64,000 bases of DNA from JAMZMI01 sp039944535 (GTDB taxonomy: Bacteria; Bacteroidota; Bacteroidia; Cytophagales; Cyclobacteriaceae). The translations under genes were made by a program, and so were the position numbers. A model generated the notes under the pieces. The model was not told the origin of the DNA and did not search any database. It worked only from the letters and a program-made list of their open reading frames with translations. This document shows positions 53,796-62,634 of the stretch, piece by piece. Positions within the stretch are counted from its first letter, which is position 1. Each line of letters begins with the position of its first letter. The stretch spans positions 372,001 to 436,000 of the forward strand of contig JBDUYP010000023.1 of NCBI GenBank assembly GCA_039944535.1, in the 5' to 3' direction.

Positions 53796-54748
53796 GATTG
53801 GCTTCCAAAAAGTAGTAATCTGCATAAAGGAATAATAGAAAAGTTCGAACAAGAAGTGCCTAATGGGAGTTTGGAAGACTTTTATATAACCTGGGACCTC
53901 AATGTCATGGCGATGGTCAGAACATCCTTTTTAGAAGAAGTACTCTCATCATTTTCTGAGGTCAGTCACAGAGTTGTAAGTGTTGCATTGGGACCTGTGC
54001 GTGTATTCAATTGGCAAGCTTGATAGGTAAGAAGGATATAGGAGGTTTTGAATTCAAAATGGAGCAAGAAATGGTTTCAGGTATTGATTTAAGCTCAAAA
54101 AACTCAATAATTCTTGACAGTCAAACCTATGAACCCAATCAAGCATTGAACTTTGCAGCTGCACTGAATTATGTTACCAACCTTGAGAATAAACTAGGAC
54201 TTCAGTACTGTGAAGGAAATAAAGAAGAGCTAAAGTTTGGGAGGTTAATATCAAGGGCTAAGATGCCCGTTCTTGTTTCAGTATTATTAATATTTCTAAT
54301 TAATGGTGTGTTATTCGTTCAATTTACCCAAACCAATGCTAAACTAAAAGAACGTTCAGGTACCATTCAAATACTGGATAAAAAACGCTCTCTATTAGAA
54401 AACTATATTGAAAACAATAAGAGATTTCTTGATAATACACAGGGTAACCTTGAATTTTCAATAGTTGCTGACAGGATAGGTGCGGCGGTTCCTAAGACGA
54501 TTAAACTAACCAAAATTGTTATTCAACCTAAGACTGGGAATAGAGCAGGTGGTTCCGAGTACCTTGATGAATATGTAATTCTAGAAGGAAATTCAGAAAC
54601 CTCTCAAGCGTTCAGTAGTTGGATTAAGGACCTGGAAAAAGATAGATGGGTTGATGCAATCGTAAAGCAGCACTATGAGGTATCAAATAATGGTAAATGG
54701 CTTGGTACGTTTCATTTGACAATTAAAAGAAGAGATGAAAAAGCTTAG
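53796..54748 (+). pseudogene. GspL/PilM-PilN-like secretion/pilus assembly protein, frameshifted and 5'-truncated
   Basis: In one frame from 53796 the sequence reads LHKGIIEKFEQEVPNGSLED then FYITWDLNVMAMVRTSFLEEVLS.. VVSVALGPVRVFNWQA and a stop at ~54021, typical of the middle of a PilM/GspL actin-like domain. In the next frame from 54011 (TTG) 245 codons continue: a C-terminal actin-like piece ending QALNFAAALNY, one membrane helix (MPVLVSVLLIFLINGVLFV), a coiled-coil and a ferredoxin-like PilN/GspL periplasmic domain. The N-terminal half of the ATPase-like domain is missing. Not functional as drawn. Confidence 0.65.
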
Positions 54749-55230
54749 CCAAAAAACCAAATTTACTATGAGTGCCATTGGGGTATCAGTTGGCTGTTAA
54801 GAGAAGTATTGCTCTATATGTCGAAAACAATGAGCTAAGACGACTCAATGGAAAAACCGATACACAGTTATTGCAGGAGATTGCTTTTCGAACTAAGGAA
54901 AAGCAGCTAATTGATTTGTTAAAGTCTGAAGTCCTTGTAGGAATTAGTGAAGTAGGTGTGATCGGTATGCTTTTTAATAAAGCCGATTCTTTTGGTTTGA
55001 TTGTGCAAGGGCTGGAAGAAAGCACTAAGAAAAAAGAAGAGGCTTTAGAGTATACGCTACGGCTGAAAGGCAACTATTTGAATTGTGTTAAATTTTTGAG
55101 AGAAGTAGAAAGTACTTCAACCGGCCTAGAAATTAAGTCGGTTTTGGTGTATTCAAAAGTTGAACGAAGAAGTGGTGAAGAATCACTTTTAATGGATGTG
55201 ATATTTACAAAAGTTGATTATGGACTCTAA
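54735..55230 (+). pseudogene. PilO/GspM-like protein, frameshifted near its membrane helix
   Basis: An ATG at 54735 (within the end of the previous gene) gives MKKLSQKTKFTMSAIGVSVG and a stop; in another frame from about 54772 the protein continues LAVKRSIALYVENNELRRLN, a coiled-coil and a ferredoxin-like domain (EEALEYTLRLKGNYLNCVKFLREVES) as in PilO/GspM. A lost stretch in the membrane helix broke the frame. The order GspL-like, PilO-like is that of pilus/T2SS assembly operons. Confidence 0.6.
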
Positions 55231-55405
55231 AATAGGCCTTGGTTTTATTTCTTTCATGCTTATTCTCCTTGTTGATTGTCGAGATATTCTGGAGGACAAT
55301 ATTTCTAAAAAAGACCTGAACCTTTTATCCCCTGGGGATGGAGGTGTGATTAATAATGACTCTGTTAGCTTTTGGTGGGATCATTTAAAAGGGAGTAAAA
55401 ACTGA
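55220..55405 (+). pseudogene. Truncated lipoprotein following the PilO-like gene
   Basis: 61 codons from ATG 55220 (overlapping the PilO-like stop): signal with lipobox LLVDC, then DLNLLSPGDGGVINNDSVSFWWDHLKGSKN and a stop. The LLSPGDG..S.xFWW pattern is that of Bacteroidota lipoproteins that accompany pilus or secretion assembly genes, in which ~150 residues would follow. The 3' half is gone. Confidence 0.5.
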
Positions 55406-55607
55406 AATTGCTTTGACTAAACACGCAGGTCTTTATATTACTTATGCCAAAGGCTGTAAAATTCTAAGAGAATGTCCTAATGGTAAGTTTGAAGTTATCG
55501 ACAAGTTGAAAGATACATTTGTTACTATTGATCAGAATACCAAGTTAATCCTCGATCACCGCATTTGTTCTGAACCCACTTTGGTCATCATGTCCAACAT
55601 ACCCTAA
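55389..55607 (+). pseudogene. Unidentified ORF fragment
   Basis: Open frame from about 55389 to TAA at 55605, ~72 codons without ATG: EIALTKHAGLYITYAKGCKI then LRECPNGKFEVIDKL and DTFVTIDQNTKLILDHR. Protein-like composition but no recognised family. May be the fused end of another gene or a shifted continuation of the lipoprotein. Confidence 0.3.
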
Positions 55608-55691
55608 CATATTACTGAGCATCCAGGTATTCCTTAGCTAGCGCTTTTGTAAAGCGTGCCCATTTGCCTCTTCTTTGTGCAACACAAAAAT

Positions 55692-55720
55692 AAAGGCCAT
55701 TGCGAGAGCAATGGCCTTAA
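55692..55720 (-). terminator. Terminator of the DUF4625 lipoprotein operon
   Basis: The perfect stem AAGGCCATTGC / GCAATGGCCTT has a GAGA loop and, on the minus strand, is followed by TTTATTTTTG. It lies 30 bases beyond the lipoprotein stop. Confidence 0.85.
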
Positions 55721-55749
55721 ACATTAAATATGAACAGTTAACGTACTTA

Positions 55750-56592
55750 TTAGTCGAAATGAATCTCTATGGCGTGCTGTGAAATATTGCCAGCTTCGTC
55801 TTGAGCCTGCACAATTAGGTAAAGGTGTTCGCCTTCTTCCAGCTCGTCCAAATCGCTCTGTGCTACTGTGATGCTCTCACCATCAAGCAAATCCTGAATC
55901 ATGACGGAGGTTTCGCCTTCCACTTCATATTCCATTTCGAAGATGTAATCGTCCTCAGCGATTCTGCCACCATCGTCGTGATCATGATCGTGTCCTTCTG
56001 ACTCTTCCATGTGGCCTACCATGATCGCTACATGGTCAAGTGTGCCTTCTTCATCTTCTACTTCACCATAAAATGCCAGTGCCTGCCCCACTTCACCTTC
56101 GTATTCCTCAACTTCTGCACCGCTGGCATCCTGAAAGTGAACATGAGCCATTTCTTCGTTGGTAATCCAAATGCTGAGATCTATTGCTGAGCCATCCGCA
56201 AACGAGGTGGCATTACCCTCTGCGTCAATCGCTTGTACAATCATATCATAGGGCCCTGCTGTGGCGTCAGCGGTCACATCGATATCCATATGCTCGTCCA
56301 CAGATTTTCCAGAAATGGAAAAACTCTCATTGTATGAAAATGGAGCCAGTGCAATTCGCCCATGACTGTGCCCATCAAAATTGTCGTGGATGTTGATACT
56401 ATAGGTGGCCAGATTGAAGTCATCTTCAAACAGTGCATCAAAATGTATGGTGCCGCCAGCGGCAAAAGCCTCACCGTAACCAGGCTCTTCCATCGTAATG
56501 GTTGGCGCTGTAACATCTACCTCATCATCGCTATCACAAGCATTGAGAAATACTATGGACAGCCCTATTAAACTTAAAATCGAGTTTTTCAT
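55750..56592 (-). CDS. Histidine-rich DUF4625 lipoprotein, candidate zinc-binding partner
   Basis: The protein has 280 residues from ATG 56592, lipobox LNAC (Cys19). The DUF4625 core (TAPTITMEEPGYGEAFAAGGTIHF.. YSINIHDNFDGHSHGRIALAPF) spans ~25-120 and contains HDNFDGHSHG, a cluster of His and Asp. An acidic, His-rich loop EESEGHDHDHDDGG (~205-218) could bind several metal ions. The gene follows the TonB receptor and its upstream region holds a palindrome like that before zur. I infer a role in zinc capture or delivery at the outer membrane. DUF4625 function is not known from experiments I can recall. Confidence 0.8.
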   Translation of the reverse strand: MKNSILSLIGLSIVFLNACDSDDEVDVTAPTITMEEPGYGEAFAAGGTIHFDALFEDDFNLATYSINIHDNFDGHSHGRIALAPFSYNESFSISGKSVDEHMDIDVTADATAGPYDMIVQAIDAEGNATSFADGSAIDLSIWITNEEMAHVHFQDASGAEVEEYEGEVGQALAFYGEVEDEEGTLDHVAIMVGHMEESEGHDHDHDDGGRIAEDDYIFEMEYEVEGETSVMIQDLLDGESITVAQSDLDELEEGEHLYLIVQAQDEAGNISQHAIEIHFD

Positions 56593-56611
56593 AAATTGAG
56601 TTTTCTTTAAA

Positions 56612-56626
56612 TGCAATTATGTTGCA
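56612..56626. promoter_or_regulatory. Putative Zur box 1
   Basis: TGCAATTATGTTGCA, an inverted repeat of TGCAAT with one mismatch (GTTGCA). It lies in the 50-base gap between the TonB receptor stop and the lipoprotein ATG. Same motif as the boxes before zur and the ABC operon. Confidence 0.65.
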
Positions 56627-56641
56627 ATAATAGTCAAAATG

Positions 56642-59011
56642 TTACTTCGCTGCAAAAGGAATATTCAAAGAAATCACAAAGTTTCTTCCTTGTTCGGGTA
56701 GATTGAGCAGGCGGTATCGACTCAAGTGGTTGAAATACCGGGTATTGGTAAGATTCTGCACAGAGAGGCTGAGGTCGGCATGGAAGTTATTTATTTGAAA
56801 ATTGCTTCCGATATTAAGCCCTACAAGATGATATCCCGGAGTGGTGCGCTCATTTCGATCCACTCTGTTTTGATCAAAAACCTTTTTGTAGTTTACACCT
56901 ATGTATATTTCTTCTATGAGGTTAATCTGCAATGGGAGCTCGTAGTGAATCTCTGAGAAGATGGATGCTGGTGGCGTAAACGGTAGCGGTAGTTGCGTAT
57001 CCAAATTATAATTATAAACATACTCAAACGCTGTGCGCAGGTGTAGCGGTTCTATGGGGTGATATTCAGCGGCTAGCTCTCCGCCAGCAAAGAAGGCATC
57101 ATTTTGCCTATACATGAAAACCTGACCCTGTTCAGGGAAGGCATTAGCATCTAAACTCCCGGAAACGAACGAAGTAGGCGCCAGGTAAATAAATCCATAA
57201 AACCATGACATGTATGGGCTTGCCACCAAGCTAAAATTGCTTTTCTGATAACTGAGACTTATGTCCGCCTGCAAGCCTCGCTCAGATGTAAGCGTGCTAT
57301 CCCCAACCTCATGTCTGAACGGCCCATGGTGTACTCCATTCATAGATAATTCGTTTGCCGTTGGCACTTTAAAACTACTACCCAGGTTAGCCTTGATGTT
57401 GAGTGTTTTGTTGGGATAAAAACTTGCGCCTATGGCGCCAGAGAAGTTGTAGAAGTCTTTACTGATATTTCCGTTGCGCTGATAATATCGCTCTATGGTT
57501 GTTTCGTCGCTGTAGATGGGCTGCAAATAGGCATCTATCATTCTGTTTGCGTAATCAAAACGCAGGCCAGCCGTAGTAGTCCATTTGTCCTTGATATTGA
57601 GTTCTTCGAACAAAAACACCCCCGCAGAAGCGCTGGTAAAGTCAGGGAGTAAGAATTCAAATCCCGCCTGAGTGTTTTTTTGTTGCTGTCCCTGCAAGCC
57701 GATGATTCGTGAGCGGTTTTCGTTGATTTTAATAAAATAGCGGGCGTTCAGACTGAAGGTGTGCAGGCGCAGTGCCAGGGCTAATGAGCCTTCGGGTACA
57801 GGGCCACTTCCATGAGCGTGAGGGCTTGATTGCTCCTGCCGAAAGTTGTTTTGATAGCCCAGGTCTAATTCGAGCCAGTTTTTGCCAATGAGGATGTTGT
57901 TGTTGGAAATGACTTTGAAATGGTTGATGACCTGACGTGGTAGGTCAATGTTGCGATCATCGCCATCGGGCGTGAGCTGGTAGGATCGGGGTATGCCGAT
58001 GGCACCAGCAAAGAAGCCTGCCTTGAGGTGGTAGTTGCTTACAGTGAGCGTACTGTATCCCCAGTCTTTTTTCACTCCAACCATCCCTGAGAAGTTCCGT
58101 TCCTTACCAGCCGTATTTTTGAGTTGATTGTTATATAGCTCCAGGTTATAGCCATTGTAGGTGAAGGTTTCAGCGGGCACACGATAGTCTCCATAATCCT
58201 GCGTGCTAAACCTTACCCGATAAACCCGGTCATTTACGTTTCCTTCCAGCATGGACGAAGTGCTTATAGACTGGTTGTTTGATTTGTATATGCTCTGAAA
58301 GGAACCCTGATGTGTATTGGTGCTGGGCAGGGAGGGAGGAAAGATGTTGAGCACGCCACCTAGTCCGTCTGAACCGTACATTAGCGACCCTGGCCCCTTC
58401 ACTACTTCTATTCTGCCCGGTTCAAACATGTCAATCTCAAGCCCATGGTCTGTGCCCCATTGCTGTCCTTCCTGTTTCACCCCTTTGTCATTGACTATCA
58501 CCCGATTGAAGCTCATGCCCCTGATCACAGGTTTGGAGATTCCCACTCCGGTGTTGATGGCATTTATTCCGGGCAGGGTTTCCAGTGAATTGATAAGTGT
58601 GCCCTTGTTGTTTTGTTTTAGGTATTCTGCATCAATGATTTCCATTGATAGCGTGTGTTCTCTGGGGCCTGTTTTGTAGTGGTTAGATTCCACTACGATT
58701 TCATTTAGCTCTAGCGATGTTGGTTCGAGTTCTATCCTGATTTCATCTCCACCATTGGCTTTGACAGCAAGAGTTATGGCTTCAAACCCGACATAACTTA
58801 CATGTAGGTGATAGTTAGCTTCTCGCATATTTGCAAAGCTGAAGCGCCCGTCTATATCGGTCGTGATACCTCGGTCGAGCTCGTGAATGATCACGGTGGC
58901 CCCAATCAGGGGCTCGCCAGTTTGGTCTACCACTATACCGGCAATTGTAGCTTGTTGTGCCACGGATATCCAGCTAATGAATATCCATAGCAATGAAATC
59001 AAGTAGCGCAT
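56642..59011 (-). CDS. TonB-dependent outer-membrane receptor, candidate zinc receptor
   Basis: The protein has 789 residues: signal peptide to SVAQ (~19), CarboxypepD_reg-like domain (~22-105; IAGIVVDQTGEPLIGATV), plug (~115-230; INTGVGISKPVIRGMSFNRVIV, GPGSLMYGSDGLGGVLNI) and a 22-strand barrel ending FVISLNIPFAAK. Extracellular loop 'SSPHAHGSGPVPEG' is His-rich. The plug's SKPVIRGMSFNRVIV stretch resembles ZnuD-type receptors. It starts 4 bases after the zur stop and is followed by the DUF4625 gene, so it likely imports a metal under Zur control. Specificity for zinc is inferred from context. Confidence 0.82.
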   Translation of the reverse strand: MRYLISLLWIFISWISVAQQATIAGIVVDQTGEPLIGATVIIHELDRGITTDIDGRFSFANMREANYHLHVSYVGFEAITLAVKANGGDEIRIELEPTSLELNEIVVESNHYKTGPREHTLSMEIIDAEYLKQNNKGTLINSLETLPGINAINTGVGISKPVIRGMSFNRVIVNDKGVKQEGQQWGTDHGLEIDMFEPGRIEVVKGPGSLMYGSDGLGGVLNIFPPSLPSTNTHQGSFQSIYKSNNQSISTSSMLEGNVNDRVYRVRFSTQDYGDYRVPAETFTYNGYNLELYNNQLKNTAGKERNFSGMVGVKKDWGYSTLTVSNYHLKAGFFAGAIGIPRSYQLTPDGDDRNIDLPRQVINHFKVISNNNILIGKNWLELDLGYQNNFRQEQSSPHAHGSGPVPEGSLALALRLHTFSLNARYFIKINENRSRIIGLQGQQQKNTQAGFEFLLPDFTSASAGVFLFEELNIKDKWTTTAGLRFDYANRMIDAYLQPIYSDETTIERYYQRNGNISKDFYNFSGAIGASFYPNKTLNIKANLGSSFKVPTANELSMNGVHHGPFRHEVGDSTLTSERGLQADISLSYQKSNFSLVASPYMSWFYGFIYLAPTSFVSGSLDANAFPEQGQVFMYRQNDAFFAGGELAAEYHPIEPLHLRTAFEYVYNYNLDTQLPLPFTPPASIFSEIHYELPLQINLIEEIYIGVNYKKVFDQNRVDRNERTTPGYHLVGLNIGSNFQINNFHADLSLSVQNLTNTRYFNHLSRYRLLNLPEQGRNFVISLNIPFAAK

Positions 59012-59015
59012 CGGA

Positions 59016-59438
59016 TTAATTGTCGTGGCAGCTCTTGCAAATGCCGTTGATGATCACATCTATGTCTGACATCTCATAATTGTCGGGGAGCGACACTTTT
59101 GGAATGTTGATGGGTGAATCAATGCATTCTGTGGTGCCGCAGTTGTTGCACTTGAAATGCATGTGATTGTGATGGTGATTCTCTACTCCACAATCATGAC
59201 ACAAACCATATATAGCAGATCCTCCATCTCCAGGAATTTTGTGGAGTAGGCCATTGTCGGTAAAAGAATGAAGTGTGCGATACAGCGTGACTCTGTCGTA
59301 TTCCTGAAATTTGTCTTCTAGATCTTTGAACGAAAGTGCCTTGTTTTGTTTCTGAAAGTATTCCAGCACATCCATTCGGCAATCTGTGATTCTCAGTTTA
59401 TGGTTTTTAAGGCTTTGCTTTAACTCACTATACTTCAT
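59016..59438 (-). CDS. zur: Fur-family regulator, Zur-like
   Basis: The 140-residue protein has the Fur-fold: winged helix (DRVTLYRTLHSFTDNGLLHKI, ~48-68) and a metal-binding dimer domain. Zinc-structural CxxC pairs are CNNC (97-100) and CKSC (134-137), plus GLCHDCG (80, 83) and a His cluster HHHNHMH (88-94). The His-rich segment resembles zinc-sensing Zur and not PerR. Promoter lies 20 bases from a perfect TGCAAT-TAC-ATTGCA palindrome, so it is likely autoregulated. It heads the operon zur-TonB-lipoprotein. I assign Zur on motifs and context, not on experiment. Confidence 0.78.
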   Translation of the reverse strand: MKYSELKQSLKNHKLRITDCRMDVLEYFQKQNKALSFKDLEDKFQEYDRVTLYRTLHSFTDNGLLHKIPGDGGSAIYGLCHDCGVENHHHNHMHFKCNNCGTTECIDSPINIPKVSLPDNYEMSDIDVIINGICKSCHDN

Positions 59439-59458
59439 ACTTGCAAATTTAACTTAAA

Positions 59459-59473
59459 TGCAATTACATTGCA
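59459..59473. promoter_or_regulatory. Putative Zur box 2 (perfect palindrome)
   Basis: TGCAATTACATTGCA: arms TGCAAT and ATTGCA are exact inverted copies around TAC. It sits 20 bases upstream of the regulator ATG. The same motif is found at three further sites in this block. Confidence 0.75.
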
Positions 59474-59802
59474 GAATGTGCTAACAGTTTATCGCCTGAT
59501 TTGGTTTGCTCTATGATCAGAAATATTCGTCTATTTATCTTTTCTAGCGTTGTTGTTGGCAATATTACCTGGATATAGGGCGGATAGCTAATGAGCGCAT
59601 AGAGTAGGTGTAATCACCAAGCATTATTTCCCTTAGACTCATCCTCTAGAATCAGGTATTGTACTTTGCCATCTATATGAACTAACGATCAAAAGAGCAT
59701 TTTTACTCTTTCCGGTTTCACGATTGACATGTGAGATGTCAATGTTGAACAGTTGATAGTTAAACTGCGCAATAGGTTTGTGTTTTTTTAGGCTTAACTA
59801 AG
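59474..59802. other. Gene-free stretch between zur and the ABC operon
   Basis: About 330 bases with no ORF of note. I tried the minus strand for a transposase and found only scattered stop-rich frames. No hairpin or other palindrome was seen. Confidence 0.3.
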
Positions 59803-61224
59803 TCAGTAAACCTCTCTTCCTTTTTTATGCCAAAACACACTTCCTGCTAATAGAATCAAACATAATGCGAATAAAACCAATATGTTGGTTATGCTTTGTT
59901 TGTTGGTTCTGGGCGGTTTGTATGTGAATTCAGGAAGCTCGGTTATCATAGTTTTGGTGAATGTTTCGCCGCGAAATATCTTGGGTAGAAAGTGGTCTCT
60001 CCATACCAGTGAGAAATCGTTTACCTGCTGACGAAACTCTTCATAATGCGTGGTTGATGTGCCAGATATTTTGTTGAAAGCGTTTTGTAAGATCAGAGCT
60101 GGTGAGATAAAGCGGAGTTGATCTACCCAGTCCTGCTGTCTTTGTAATTTTTCTTTGTACTCGTTGAGAATTGGTTGCATTTCGCTTTTGATGAGATCCT
60201 GGGTGGCAAAATATGCTTTCCAGCCTTGCGATCCTCCTTCGAAACCGGCCAGCTCGGGGTGATCTCTCAAGAAGCTTTCTAGTAATTTATCGGCTTTCTT
60301 TTCAGCTTCAGCGTTTACTGCCCTCAGTTCGTTGATCATCCGGGCTCTGGACGGCACGGGGTACAGGCTGGTTGCTAGTTGATTGACTAATGAAGGCGCC
60401 AGGAGTACCAAAAATATCCACATGCCAATAAGCCAGACTGCATTGTTTGATGAAGATTGTTTCCTCAGGTTTATCAGGCCGGCCAGAATAAACCAAAACA
60501 GTATATAGCCAAGGATTAGAAGGATGAACGCAAAGGTTTTGACGAAATCCTGCATAAGGGGAACTCCTGCTACCAGCATTGAGCCGATCAAAATCAAAAC
60601 CAGAACTCCTGACAGCAATAGATATCTCAGAAGCGCTTTTTGCATTAGCCATTTATAAATGGAGATTGGATGACTGGCAACAACCTGTAGTATTCCCTGT
60701 TCTCTTTCCCTGGAGAGGATATTGTAGGTAAAGGCGATTACGATAAGCGGAAGGAGATATATCAACACGAACGAAAGGTCGAAGTTTCCAAACATGAGCT
60801 GTACGGGGTTAGCTAGTTCTGTGTAGTTCAGTTCAAAGCTTTCACCGTATAGGACAGGCTGCACGTGATGCGTGTAAATATCGCTCTGCCCGGTGGCAAT
60901 GATGGCCATTTCATTCGGGGGCATAGCTGCCACTCTCAAGTAGCTATATCCAATCACATGAGGTTGATTTGGCATGTACCAGCGCGGTACGTTTACAGTG
61001 TGGCCAGCTTCTAAAGAATCAAGTAAAATTGTACCTAAAGAGTCTTTTTGATGAACCAGTTGCTGTGCTTTTTGAATATCGGATTCTCTTTGCTCTACTC
61101 TTTTTTGTCCATTGATTACAGCGAAACTTACCAGCAGCACGAGAATGAAAATCAATAGTTGGAGCCATCGTTGGCGAATCAATGAAATAAATTCATATCG
61201 AGTGATGTAAACAAACATTTTCAT
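59803..61224 (-). CDS. DUF3526-type ABC-2 permease
   Basis: The protein has 473 residues. An N-terminal helix (LLIFILVLLVSFAVI), then a ~150-residue extracytoplasmic domain (GHTVNVPRWYMPNQPHVIGYSYLRVAAMPP), then a cluster of helices (DLSFVLIYLLPLIVIAFTYNI with REREQGILQVVAS cytoplasmic coupling, further helices to SSSNNAVWLIGMWIFLVLLAP), a second extracytoplasmic domain and a last helix. DUF3526 permeases always come in pairs with one ATPase; export or envelope remodelling is usual for ABC-2. It starts 3 bases after the first permease. Zur boxes precede the operon. Confidence 0.85.
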   Translation of the reverse strand: MKMFVYITRYEFISLIRQRWLQLLIFILVLLVSFAVINGQKRVEQRESDIQKAQQLVHQKDSLGTILLDSLEAGHTVNVPRWYMPNQPHVIGYSYLRVAAMPPNEMAIIATGQSDIYTHHVQPVLYGESFELNYTELANPVQLMFGNFDLSFVLIYLLPLIVIAFTYNILSREREQGILQVVASHPISIYKWLMQKALLRYLLLSGVLVLILIGSMLVAGVPLMQDFVKTFAFILLILGYILFWFILAGLINLRKQSSSNNAVWLIGMWIFLVLLAPSLVNQLATSLYPVPSRARMINELRAVNAEAEKKADKLLESFLRDHPELAGFEGGSQGWKAYFATQDLIKSEMQPILNEYKEKLQRQQDWVDQLRFISPALILQNAFNKISGTSTTHYEEFRQQVNDFSLVWRDHFLPKIFRGETFTKTMITELPEFTYKPPRTNKQSITNILVLFALCLILLAGSVFWHKKGREVY

Positions 61225-61227
61225 TGT

Positions 61228-62634
61228 TTAAACTTTTTGAGATAAGAATTTTAGGCCAGCAAATGAGGCCAGCAGCCATAGCCCCAATACAAGAAAATTG
61301 CTCCAATTGCGGATAAGAATTTGTCCATACGATGGAGGGACATATTTGAAATCGGGAATATCCTCCCAAAGGGATTTATCAGCTTTGTATGACCAATCCC
61401 CATAGGATGAATTCTCAGCGAAGTTCATGTTCAATGCTTCCATAAGATTTAGCCGATAATCTTCAGCAGCATCAGCAAAATCCCAATGAGAGTTGTAATC
61501 CGTACGAGCAAGTGCCATGGACAAGAATCGGGCGGGTAAATACGGGGATAAGAGCGCTGATGTTTGGTAAACTTTGGCTTGCTTTTGATGAATGTTTTTC
61601 AGCTCATCAGAATGTTTAGAGTATACTCGAGCTTCATGCTCTTCGCCTTTCTGCATGCGGTAACCGTCAAAATTGAATGGCAACTGACTCAAGCTGTCCA
61701 CTCCATATTCTTCTAAGGTCTTTCGCTCAAAGTCTTTAGCAGCCTGACTCCAGGGGTTGTGACCATCAAGACCTTTCTTTTTGTCTACGTCTATCGCGGC
61801 AGCAAAGGCCTGACGGCTAGGGTAGGGGTGGAGAGAGTCAGCTAGATTGCTGGAAGCCTTGGGCATACCCAGGCATACGACTATCCAAATTGCCAGGAGA
61901 GTCACCAGCGAAATACCGGACTGTTTTGATGCTGCTGATACGATCAACGAAATATTGATGAAAATGGCATAATAAACCAGATACACCAAAAACATCAGAA
62001 CCAGGGCTCCATAGTTGAGCTCGCCGAAATCCTGAATTGTTGATAGTAGCAACGTAGTAATCGCAAACAGGACTGTGGTGATAATCAACACCGGTAAGGA
62101 AATACTTATCCATTTTCCGAGGGTCAGTTTCCATGTGGAAATGCCCTGACCTTTTAGCATTATCAATGTTCCTTGTTCTTTCTCTCTGGTAAAGGCATTG
62201 TAGCCGGTGAGAATGATCAATAGTGGAATGATAAATAATAGGATAAAATCTGGAGTTAAATCACCAAACCGGGCCAGACCTGTCTGATCAGAAGCCGCCA
62301 TGTATTGGGATTCGTTGCGCTTGTGCGACTCAAGAAATATGGAAATACCAGAGTATTTGTCAACGCCCTGATCGAGCAGGGACAAAGGATACTTGGGTTT
62401 GAATGCATAAGTGCCATAATGAGCTGCCGAATGCGGATTTTTCTCATCTTGACTTACCCAGAGATTGCGAGAATTTTCCTTTGCCTTGATATGCTGCTGT
62501 TGTACTGAAGTGAAGTAGTTATAGCTGAGAAATACTGACATCAATATAAGCACTGATATGATCAATATTGAAAAGCGAAACCTGCCTTCCCGAAGGTTTT
62601 CTTTAAATTCTTTTAGAGCTATTTTTCTTATCAT
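61228..62634 (-). CDS. DUF3526-type ABC-2 permease
   Basis: The 468-residue partner of the next permease has the same fold, with the DUF3526 signature NPHSAAHYGTYAFKPKYPLS after the first helix (~70-89), where His72, His76 and Tyr77 look like conserved metal or substrate ligands. FTREKEQGTLIMLKG is the cytoplasmic coupling segment. The large extracytoplasmic domain is rich in D, E, H and K. It overlaps the ATPase stop by one base and precedes the other permease by 3 bases. Confidence 0.85.
   Translation of the reverse strand: MIRKIALKEFKENLREGRFRFSILIISVLILMSVFLSYNYFTSVQQQHIKAKENSRNLWVSQDEKNPHSAAHYGTYAFKPKYPLSLLDQGVDKYSGISIFLESHKRNESQYMAASDQTGLARFGDLTPDFILLFIIPLLIILTGYNAFTREKEQGTLIMLKGQGISTWKLTLGKWISISLPVLIITTVLFAITTLLLSTIQDFGELNYGALVLMFLVYLVYYAIFINISLIVSAASKQSGISLVTLLAIWIVVCLGMPKASSNLADSLHPYPSRQAFAAAIDVDKKKGLDGHNPWSQAAKDFERKTLEEYGVDSLSQLPFNFDGYRMQKGEEHEARVYSKHSDELKNIHQKQAKVYQTSALLSPYLPARFLSMALARTDYNSHWDFADAAEDYRLNLMEALNMNFAENSSYGDWSYKADKSLWEDIPDFKYVPPSYGQILIRNWSNFLVLGLWLLASFAGLKFLSQKV

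Noticed and set aside
49194..55691. Attachment-site duplicate of the tRNA-Leu(CAA) 3' end closing the island
   Set aside because: I searched by eye for GGTTCGATTCCGGCCTCAGG-like copies downstream and found none.
59500..59790. Possible transposase remnant on the minus strand between zur and the ABC operon
   Set aside because: Only short, stop-ridden frames; nothing matched a transposase motif firmly.
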